The translations under genes were made by a program, and so were the position numbers. A DNA stretch of 6,181 nucleotides from DAOTZS01 sp034434335 (GTDB lineage Bacteria; Chloroflexota; Anaerolineae; CG2-30-64-16): contig DAOTZS010000079.1 in NCBI GenBank assembly GCA_034434335.1, positions 1-6,181 on the forward strand, in the 5' to 3' direction. A model generated the notes under the pieces. That model worked only from the letters and a program-made list of their open reading frames with translations, did not search any database and had not been told where the DNA came from. Shown here piece by piece: positions 1-5,253 of this stretch (within the stretch, counting starts at the first letter, position 1; each line of letters starts with the position of its first letter).

Positions 1-1
1 G

Positions 2-202
2 GAGATCACATATAAGCTGATGCTGTTAGGCCGCCAGCTGCCTCTCGCTCCCGACGCCCTGGAGAAACTGTTGGACAAACGCGAGAAAGCTGGTTGGATG
101 CTACCCGGCCAAAGGGAGGCGATCCGTCAGCTCTGTGCCACCTGTTCGTTGCGTGAGCAATGTCGGCCTCAAGACCCCCCACGGCCGACGCGGGAAGCGT
201 GA
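2..202 (+). CDS. C-terminal fragment of a Cys-cluster protein, possibly a Cas4/RecB-like Fe-S nuclease (5' end outside window)
   Basis: The frame is open from the left edge to the TGA at 200-202, so this is probably the last 66 residues of a longer gene. An in-frame ATG at 20 exists but has no convincing ribosome binding site. Near the end is CATCSLREQC, a C-x2-C-x5-C cluster (codons at 134, 143 and 161), followed by a short Pro/Arg-rich tail. In the Cas4/AddB/RecB-like PD-(D/E)XK nucleases three closely spaced cysteines sit at the extreme C-terminus in this pattern and, with one distant cysteine, hold a 4Fe-4S cluster. The remaining residues are charged and helical-looking with no other motif. 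The nuclease core, if there is one, lies off the window, so a small zinc-binding tail is equally possible. I am fairly sure that it codes and unsure of the family. It points the same way as the downstream fusion gene, but 280 bases of structured DNA separate them. Confidence 0.45.
   Translation, partial: EITYKLMLLGRQLPLAPDALEKLLDKREKAGWMLPGQREAIRQLCATCSLREQCRPQDPPRPTREA
162..189. repeat. Inverted repeat with GTCGGCC / GGCCGAC arms
   Basis: A perfect 7-base arm at 162-168 pairs with 183-189 across a 14-base loop. It overlaps the last codons of the upstream partial gene and ends 11 bases before its stop codon. The arms use the same GTCGGCC word as the two hairpins at 347-364 and 387-410. No T-run follows, so it does not look like an ordinary intrinsic terminator. 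Confidence 0.4.
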
Positions 203-255
203 AGCTGTCACCCATCGTTTGGTTCACGCAGGTGATACGGACCAAAAGTTCGCCA

Positions 256-261
256 TATAAC
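256..261 (+). promoter_or_regulatory. Possible -10 box for the fusion gene
   Basis: TATAAC matches the sigma-70 type -10 consensus at five of six positions. It lies in a short AT-rich patch just downstream of the upstream gene and before the hairpin cluster. The hexamer 17 bases upstream (233-238, TGATAC) is a poor -35 match. If this promoter is used, transcription would start near 268 and give a leader of roughly 215 bases that includes all the hairpins below. A second five-of-six match, CATAAT at 370-375, has no -35 partner. Both are weak calls. Confidence 0.22.
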
Positions 262-281
262 ACGCGCCGTAACTATTCAGC

Positions 282-325
282 GGTGACTGGAAGGGCCGCG
301 CCGAGGGCTCGCCCGAGGCGTCACC
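282..325 (+). other. Structured leader element: two-part stem with tandem G-A mismatches
   Basis: GGTGA (282-286) can pair with TCACC (321-325). Inside it CGCC (299-302) pairs with GGCG (317-320), then GA (303-304) faces GA (315-316), and GGG (305-307) pairs with CCC (312-314) around a CTCG loop. About twelve unpaired bases lie on the left side of the lower stem. CTTTTGGGG follows, so a four-T run sits directly after the stem. An alternative pairing joins GGCCGC (294-299) with GCGGCC (338-343). Nothing matches a riboswitch class I can recognise. The pairing was done by hand, without energies. Confidence 0.3.
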
Positions 326-346
326 CTTTTGGGGCCTGCGGCCAGT

Positions 347-364
347 GGTCGGCCTTCGCCGACC
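347..364 (+). repeat. Hairpin 1 of a pair sharing GTCGGCCTNCGCCGAC
   Basis: GGTCGGC (347-353), loop CTTC, GCCGACC (358-364): seven perfect pairs closed by a tetraloop. TCTCTCATAAT follows and is mildly T-rich, so the hairpin might act as a weak terminator for the upstream gene. The 16-base core at 348-363 recurs 43 bases further on with one loop change. Confidence 0.55.
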
Positions 365-386
365 TCTCTCATAATGCATACATGAA

Positions 387-410
387 GGGTGTCGGCCTCC
401 GCCGACACCC
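387..410 (+). repeat. Hairpin 2 of the pair: perfect 10-bp stem with CTCC loop
   Basis: GGGTGTCGGC (387-396), loop CTCC (397-400), GCCGACACCC (401-410). This is the strongest stem in the window. Its core (391-406) is the same as that of hairpin 1 except for one loop base. No T-run follows, so it is more likely a leader RNA structure, a protein-binding dyad or an interspersed repeat than a terminator. Confidence 0.6.
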
Positions 411-444
411 GGCACGAAGTGCCCAGCAGGGGCGATTTCAATCG
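411..444 (+). other. Two short dyads between hairpin 2 and the ribosome binding site
   Basis: GGCAC (411-415), GAA, GTGCC (419-423) is a 5-bp hairpin directly abutting hairpin 2. It is followed by CGATT (433-437), TC, AATCG (440-444). The second dyad has only a two-base centre, so it could not form a hairpin easily but would suit a dimeric DNA-binding protein as an operator. Both are short enough to occur by chance. Confidence 0.25.
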
Positions 445-470
445 GCCTGAACAGTTACACCCGCGCCTTG

Positions 471-475
471 AGGAG
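471..475 (+). promoter_or_regulatory. Ribosome binding site that fixes the fusion gene start at 483
   Basis: AGGAG lies seven bases before ATG 483, an ideal Shine-Dalgarno position. A longer reading frame from TTG at 468 is possible, but that codon lies directly against the Shine-Dalgarno sequence, has no site of its own, and would add only five residues. The ATG start gives MLRFFEEELAVVDP, which matches how SHMT proteins usually begin. Confidence 0.85.
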
Positions 476-482
476 AGAGATC

Positions 483-3400
483 ATGCTACGATTTTTCGAG
501 GAAGAGTTGGCTGTTGTTGACCCGGCCGTCCACAGAATGATTGCTTATGAGTCAGAACGCCAGGCGCGCAAGCTGATCCTGATTCCTTCAGAAAGCCAGG
601 CACCAGCAGCCGTGCGCGAAGCATTGGGATCTGTTTTCCAAAATATCTATGCCGAAGGGTATCCTGATCCGGCCCTGCACGGGTTACCCGAGCCAGCCAT
701 CCTGGATTACGAAATGCAATTAGCCCACTACCGCCGCAATTCTGACCAGCGCTACTACAAAGGGGTGGAGTATGTGGACATCCTGGAAGCGCTGGCGCGT
801 CGCCGCGCCGCGGAAGCCTTTGCCGCTAACGGCGTGGCCCCAGAGGAGATCTACGCCAATGTCCAGCCCCTCTCTGGCTCGCCGGCCAACAATGCCATCT
901 ACGCCGCCCTGGTCCCGCCAGGCAGCACGGTAATGGGGATGGACCTGCTTCATGGCGGCCACCTGACCCATGGCAGCCCCGTCAACCGGTCCGGGAAACT
1001 ATATCACATCGTCCCTTACGGCATTGACCTGGAAAGTGAGCGGCTGGACTACGACGCCATCGAGGAACTGGCCCGCCGGCACAAGCCGAAAATGATCATT
1101 GCCGGCTACACCTCCTATCCGTGGATGCCAGACTGGAAGCGTTTTCGCCAGATTGCCGACGCGGTGGGGGCTTATCTGCTGGCCGATATCGCCCACGTTG
1201 CTGGCATGGTGGCAGCGGGAGTGGTGCCCAGCCCGGTAGGCTACGCGCACGTGATCAGCTTTACCACCCACAAGACCCTCTACGGCCCACGTGGGGCGTG
1301 CATCCTGACTACCGACAGGCACCTGGCGAGCAAGATTGATGCGGCCGTCTTCCCCGGAGAACAGGGCGGCCCCCATGTCCACGCCATTGCCGGCATGGCG
1401 GTAGCTTTCAAGCTGGCCCGCTCCCCCGAGTTTATTCAACTGCAGCGCCAGGTGCTGGAGAACGCAGCTCACCTCGCCGCCGAGCTGCAACGTCATGGCC
1501 TGCGCATTCCCTACGGTGGTACCGATACCCATATGCTCCTTGTAGATTGCAAGAGCATTCGTGCCGAGCGCGGTCCCAGCCCCGACGGCCGGCGAGGTAC
1601 CCCCCTGATGGGTGACATCGCTGCCCGTATCCTCGACCTGGCCGGCATCGTCTGCAACCGCAACACCATCCCCGGCGACAAGAGTGCCCGCAACCCCAGT
1701 GGTATTCGCCTGGGCACTCCCTGGATCACCCAGCGCGGCTTTCAGGCCACGCACATTGAGCAACTTGCCGAGATCATCGCCAGGATTCTCAAGGCCAGCC
1801 AGCCCTATGCTTACGCCGGCCGCAATGGCCCGGTCTACCGCGCTAAGGTGGATTTCGATATGCTGGAGAAGGCCAAGTGGGATGTGGTCAACCTGGCCTG
1901 CTCCGTTGACCTGCCGTGCGACTACATGCCCAGCGGCTATCCGCACCATTTCTTCATGTATAAACCAACCACCGATCCTGGAGGGGAATGGGACCTGATT
2001 GAGATCGAGGGGCCCCATGCGCGAGGTTTCTGCAATGTGGCCATGACCAATGACGTTTACGCGCTCGGGCCAGGGGAAAGCCAGCCCACCTGGGTGTTGG
2101 AGCCAGACGGCAGCCTGATGAGTTGTGGAGTGCTCAAACGCCCTGGCCCGGAGACCACCCGCCTGCAGTTGCTCACGCCCAAGGCACGTGAGTCGCGCGT
2201 GGCGCACTGGCTGCGCGCCCTCTCCGACGGATACGTGAACATTGACCCGGAGGACGTCTTTGCCATGGCACCCGGTCCGGTGGTGGTGCGCCGCCTGCCT
2301 CATCACCTGGCCGAGGAGTGGGAGCAACGTCCGCCATCCCCAGAGGAGTTCCACAACAAGACAGTTGGTTGGGCATTTTACAAGCCTTATTGGATTGGGC
2401 ACCGAGCCCATTCCCAGCCGCCAAGCGATATGGTGGCCTTGCCGGCCTTCTCATGGGAGCCTCCGACCGAGCAATCTCTCCAGCGAACCCCCCTTTTCGA
2501 CGCCCATCGCGCCATGGGAGCCAAAATGGTACCTTTTGCCGGCTGGGAGATGCCACTCCAATACACTTCCGTGTTGGAAGAGCACCTGGCAGTACGCCAG
2601 GCCGCCGGCCTGTTCGATGTCAGCCACATGGGCCTCTTCGAGCTCAGCGGAGAGAACGTCCACCTCTTCCTCAACACGGTCGCCACCAACGATGTCTCTC
2701 TCTTGGAAATCGGGGGGTCGCAGTATTCCTTCCTGCTGGCACCAGATGGTCAGGTGATTGATGATGTATGGGTCTACCGCCTCGGCCAGGAACGTTACTG
2801 GATGGTAGTCAATGCGGCCAACACCGCTAAAGACTGGGCCTGGCTCAACGCGGTGCGGGAAGCGCGGGTGATGATCGACGCCCAGCGGCCCTGGGTACGC
2901 GCGCTGGGGACGGAGAGGGTCGTCATCCGAGACCTCCATGATCCCAGGTGGGGCAGCGATATGCGAGTGCAACTTGCCCTCCAGGGCCCCAGGTCCCGCG
3001 ACATCCTTCTGGCCATGCTGGAGCCAGACGACCCACTGCGCGAGACCCTTTTGGAGATGAAGCGGACGGCGATCATCCGGGGCCGTGTGGCAGGCTACGA
3101 CCTGTACCTGGCACGCACTGGATACACCGGGGAGCCGATGGCCTTCGAGATCTTTGTCCACCCGGCCGCGGCGCCGGCGCTCTGGCACGCTCTGCTGGAG
3201 GCCGGAAAGGAGTTTGGCCTGCGCCCTGCCGGCTTAGCCGCCCGCGATAGCCTGCGCATTGAAGCTGGCCTCCCCCTCTATGGCCACGAGCTGGCCGGCC
3301 CGCTCAGCCTCAACCCGGCCGATGCCGGGTTTGCAGCTTACGTCAAGCTTTACAAGCCCTTCTTCATCGGCAAAGCTGCCTATATGGCCCACGAACAGGA

Positions 3401-3713
3401 ACGCCAGGCCCGGCTGGTACGCTTTCGGGTAGACGAGGAGCACGCGCCCATGCTGGCACAGGGTGATATCATCGTCAACCGCAAGGGGCGGGTCATTGGA
3501 ACGGTGACCAGTTGTTCTATTGACAGCCAGGGGCGCCTGGTGGGGCTGGGCTACGTGCAGGAGCCCAATCACGAACGGGGTACCAAACTGGGGGTCTACC
3601 GGGTGGGCAGCCGGGTTTGGGAAACCCAGCCTCTTACAAAACTCAAGCCCGGTGATCGGCTGCAGCTACCTGAGGATGTCACGGTGATCGAGCGCTTCCT
3701 AAACAAAGAATAG
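483..3713 (+). CDS. Fused serine hydroxymethyltransferase - decayed GcvT-like module - aminomethyltransferase (T protein)
   Basis: The product is 1076 residues with no frame break. Residues 1-440 are SHMT, a cytoplasmic PLP enzyme interconverting serine + THF and glycine + 5,10-methylene-THF. Tyr56 and Glu58 (YAEGYP), Tyr91-Tyr92 (RYY), Asp235 and His238 (DIAHVAG), the PLP lysine Lys264 (THKT) and the carboxylate-binding Arg409 (SGIRLGTP) are all present, so it should be active. It differs from E. coli GlyA by about 26 extra residues (62-89) between YAEGYP and RYY, and about 14 extra near 357-378. Residues 667-1076 are a full-length T protein, which moves the aminomethyl carbon from lipoyl H protein to THF: FDVSHMG (711-717), TNDV (735-738), IDD with the folate-site aspartate (759-761), RTGYTGE (878-884), ARDSLRIEAG (920-929), KPFFIGK (958-964), and a C-terminal barrel. 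Residues 500-640 contain a degraded GcvT-like half domain. The likely role is coupling glycine cleavage to serine synthesis by handing over methylene-THF; this is inferred. GcvP, GcvH and GcvL are not nearby. A different amine or methyl donor for the GcvT part cannot be excluded. Confidence 0.92.
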   Translation: MLRFFEEELAVVDPAVHRMIAYESERQARKLILIPSESQAPAAVREALGSVFQNIYAEGYPDPALHGLPEPAILDYEMQLAHYRRNSDQRYYKGVEYVDILEALARRRAAEAFAANGVAPEEIYANVQPLSGSPANNAIYAALVPPGSTVMGMDLLHGGHLTHGSPVNRSGKLYHIVPYGIDLESERLDYDAIEELARRHKPKMIIAGYTSYPWMPDWKRFRQIADAVGAYLLADIAHVAGMVAAGVVPSPVGYAHVISFTTHKTLYGPRGACILTTDRHLASKIDAAVFPGEQGGPHVHAIAGMAVAFKLARSPEFIQLQRQVLENAAHLAAELQRHGLRIPYGGTDTHMLLVDCKSIRAERGPSPDGRRGTPLMGDIAARILDLAGIVCNRNTIPGDKSARNPSGIRLGTPWITQRGFQATHIEQLAEIIARILKASQPYAYAGRNGPVYRAKVDFDMLEKAKWDVVNLACSVDLPCDYMPSGYPHHFFMYKPTTDPGGEWDLIEIEGPHARGFCNVAMTNDVYALGPGESQPTWVLEPDGSLMSCGVLKRPGPETTRLQLLTPKARESRVAHWLRALSDGYVNIDPEDVFAMAPGPVVVRRLPHHLAEEWEQRPPSPEEFHNKTVGWAFYKPYWIGHRAHSQPPSDMVALPAFSWEPPTEQSLQRTPLFDAHRAMGAKMVPFAGWEMPLQYTSVLEEHLAVRQAAGLFDVSHMGLFELSGENVHLFLNTVATNDVSLLEIGGSQYSFLLAPDGQVIDDVWVYRLGQERYWMVVNAANTAKDWAWLNAVREARVMIDAQRPWVRALGTERVVIRDLHDPRWGSDMRVQLALQGPRSRDILLAMLEPDDPLRETLLEMKRTAIIRGRVAGYDLYLARTGYTGEPMAFEIFVHPAAAPALWHALLEAGKEFGLRPAGLAARDSLRIEAGLPLYGHELAGPLSLNPADAGFAAYVKLYKPFFIGKAAYMAHEQERQARLVRFRVDEEHAPMLAQGDIIVNRKGRVIGTVTSCSIDSQGRLVGLGYVQEPNHERGTKLGVYRVGSRVWETQPLTKLKPGDRLQLPEDVTVIERFLNKE
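2001..2399 (+). other. Degenerate GcvT-like half module inside the fusion protein (residues 507-639)
   Basis: This is a region of the fusion gene and not a separate gene. Residues 507-555 align without gaps to 720-768 of the C-terminal T protein domain, with 18 of 49 residues identical by hand count, including TNDV, GxSQ and PDG. The aspartate pair of the IDD motif (760-761) is replaced by Ser547-Cys548. The central part of a T protein (TGYTGE, ARDxLRxEAG) is missing. A late-domain signature, YKPYWIG (633-639), reappears and resembles YKPFFIG (957-963). The simplest reading is an old duplicate or a second GcvT-family insertion that lost catalysis and part of its length, and was kept as a spacer, folate-binding or docking domain. 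Confidence 0.6.
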
Positions 3714-3814
3714 AGCGCGTCCACGAAAGCGGGAGCCGGCCCAGCCCTGGCTAAAGGTGGCGCTGGAGTGGACGGACGAGGGAGTCGGCCGAACGAATAC
3801 TGTGGGCGCTGCCA
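3714..3814. other. Convergent intergenic gap with a long-looped inverted repeat
   Basis: These 101 bases separate the stop codons of two genes that face each other. CGTCCAC (3718-3724) can pair with GTGGACG (3768-3774) across 43 bases, and GTCGGCC, the word seen in the leader hairpins, occurs at 3784-3790. No stem followed by a T-run is seen on either strand, so I do not call a terminator, although one shared by both genes would be expected here. Confidence 0.35.
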
Positions 3815-4525
3815 TCACAGGCCCAGATAGTACCTTTTGATGTGCATGTCGTTGGCCAGCTCTTCCCCCTTTCCCTCCATGACAATGCGGCCGTTCTCCA
3901 GCACATAGCCCCGGTCGGCCAGTTCCAGGGCATAGGTGATGTTCTGCTCCACTAACAAGACCGAGAGGCCTCGCTCCCGCAGCCGATACAATCTCTCGTA
4001 GATGCTGTCTACCAACCTGGGGGCCAATCCCAGCGATGGCTCATCCAGCATCAGAAAGCGCGGCCTGGAGGCCAGGCCGCGGCCGATGGCCAGCATCTGC
4101 TTTTCGCCGCCGCTCAACGTGCCGGCAAGTTGGCCCTGCCGCTCACGCAGCACCGGGAACAGCTCGTAGATCTCTTCCAGCACCCCACTCTTCAGGCTCT
4201 GGCGATTGCTGTAGGCTCCCATCAGGAGATTGTCGGCGACGCTCATGTTGACAAAGAGCCGGCCTCCCTCTGGCACATGAGCAATCCCGGCCCGGGTGAT
4301 CAGGTAAGGCGGAGCTCCTGTCAGATCGTGGCCCTCAAAAACCACTGTCCCGGCGTAGGGGCGGATCAGGCCAGAAAGGGCTTTGAGCAGCGTGCTCTTG
4401 CCGGCCCCGTTGGGCCCGATCACAGCCACCACTTCACTTTCGCCGACAGACAGGGAAACGTCTCTGAGCACAGGGACTTTGCCGTAGCCAGCATCCAGCC
4501 CTGTCACGCGTAACACCTCTTTCAT
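3815..4525 (-). CDS. livF: LivF-type ATP-binding protein of a branched-chain/hydrophobic amino acid ABC transporter
   Basis: This 236-residue ATPase is the usual LivF length. It works with LivG as one of the two nucleotide-binding subunits that drive uptake through LivH/LivM on the inner face of the membrane. All motifs are intact: Walker A GPNGAGKST (37-45), the LivF-type HVPEGG segment at the Q-loop (83-88), signature LSGGEKQ (137-143), Walker B LMLDEP (158-163), and LVEQN (191-195), where LivF proteins carry Gln instead of the switch histidine. Its ATG overlaps the stop of livG as ATGA, and AGAGGG sits seven bases upstream inside the livG end, so translation is probably coupled. It is the last gene of the operon and converges on the fusion gene. 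The family is certain; the transported substrate is not, since HAAT systems also carry urea, short amides and other compounds. Confidence 0.93.
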   Translation of the reverse strand: MKEVLRVTGLDAGYGKVPVLRDVSLSVGESEVVAVIGPNGAGKSTLLKALSGLIRPYAGTVVFEGHDLTGAPPYLITRAGIAHVPEGGRLFVNMSVADNLLMGAYSNRQSLKSGVLEEIYELFPVLRERQGQLAGTLSGGEKQMLAIGRGLASRPRFLMLDEPSLGLAPRLVDSIYERLYRLRERGLSVLLVEQNITYALELADRGYVLENGRIVMEGKGEELANDMHIKRYYLGL

Positions 4526-5253
4526 CGCCTGGCCCTCTTCCCAAGATAAGCTTCGATCACCCTCTCGTTGCTGCTGACCTCCTGTGGCGTGCCCTCGGCG
4601 ATCACTTCGCCAGCATCCAGGACGATGATCCTATGGCACAGGCCCATCACCATCTGCATCACATGCTCCACCACGCAGAGCGTGATATGATACTCCTGGT
4701 TGAGCCGGCGCAAGATCTCCATCAGCCCGGCCAGCTCCGCTGCGTTGAGGCCGGCCCCCGATTCATCGAGCAACAGCAGGTCGGGGCGGGTAGCCACGGC
4801 CCTGGCCAGCTCCACCCGCCGCAGCCATGCCAGCCCCAGATCAGCGCACTTCTGCTTGCGTAGCTCTTCCAACCCACAGAACGAGATGACCTCATCTGTC
4901 CGCGCCTTGACATCTTGCTCAGCGCACCGATTATAAGCTCCCACCCGCACGCTGTCCTCGACGGTCAAGTTATTGAAGGCCTTGATAACCTGAAAAGTGC
5001 GCGACATGCCCAGCCGACAGATGCGATGGGCCAGGGCACCGGTGATGTCAATCCCCTTGAATACAACGCGGCCGGCGTCTGGCCGGTATAAGCCAGTAAT
5101 GGCGTTGAACAGGGTCGTCTTTCCCGCGCCGTTAGGGCCGATCAAGCCCACGATTTCTCCCTGTGCGATCTGGAGGCTGACATCGTTGACCGCAACCAGG
5201 TTGCCGAAACGTTTTGTAAGGTGAGAGACTTCAAGCAGTGGCTCAGGTGGCAT
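4522..5253 (-). CDS. livG: LivG-type ATP-binding protein with a divergent ABC signature
   Basis: 243 residues starting MPPEPLLEVSHLTKRFGN, the usual LivG opening. The frame could be extended to 5313, but that would add 20 unusual residues inside livM, so the ATG at 5253 is preferred; it overlaps the livM end by 11 bases and has only a G-rich, weak ribosome binding site. Walker A GPNGAGKTT (39-47), Q-loop RTFQ (85-88), Walker B LLLLDES (159-165) and the switch histidine in VEHV (195-198) are present. The signature expected before RRVELARA is LGLAW (139-143) in place of LSGGQ or the LAYGQ of E. coli LivG, and Walker B ends DES in place of DEP. LivF has a normal signature, so one of the two composite ATP sites would lack its usual signature contact. 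I recall a set of HAAT ATPases with a similar LTL..RRLELARA sequence, so this is probably a family trait and not a fresh mutation. Confidence 0.9.
   Translation of the reverse strand: MPPEPLLEVSHLTKRFGNLVAVNDVSLQIAQGEIVGLIGPNGAGKTTLFNAITGLYRPDAGRVVFKGIDITGALAHRICRLGMSRTFQVIKAFNNLTVEDSVRVGAYNRCAEQDVKARTDEVISFCGLEELRKQKCADLGLAWLRRVELARAVATRPDLLLLDESGAGLNAAELAGLMEILRRLNQEYHITLCVVEHVMQMVMGLCHRIIVLDAGEVIAEGTPQEVSSNERVIEAYLGKRARR

Noticed and set aside
347..410. CRISPR array
   Set aside because: Only two similar palindromic units occur, 43 bases apart, and the matching part is a hairpin of 16 bases. There is no run of regular repeats and spacers.
160..450. 96-codon plus-strand open frame across the leader
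   Set aside because: It begins inside the upstream gene in another frame and is made largely of the hairpin arms. The product is Arg/Pro/Ala-rich with no recognisable domain.
203..470. Glycine or tetrahydrofolate riboswitch upstream of the fusion gene
   Set aside because: Expected from the enzyme's substrates, but I could not find the conserved core bases or the paired architecture of either class by eye. Only generic hairpins are supported.
468..482. TTG start for the fusion gene at 468
   Set aside because: The strong AGGAG at 471-475 is correctly spaced for ATG 483 and follows directly after the TTG, which has no site of its own.
999..2411. Long open frame of 470 codons on the minus strand
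   Set aside because: It lies wholly antisense to the SHMT coding region, whose catalytic motifs are all accounted for on the plus strand. The translation shows no known family features and reflects GC-rich codon structure.
2451..3188. 245-codon minus-strand open frame
   Set aside because: It is antisense to the clear GcvT domain, has low-complexity His/Arg/Gly-rich content and no ribosome binding site context. It is a shadow frame.
3718..3774. Bidirectional intrinsic terminator
   Set aside because: The 7-bp stem has a 43-base loop and no T-run on either side, so it does not meet the usual pattern.
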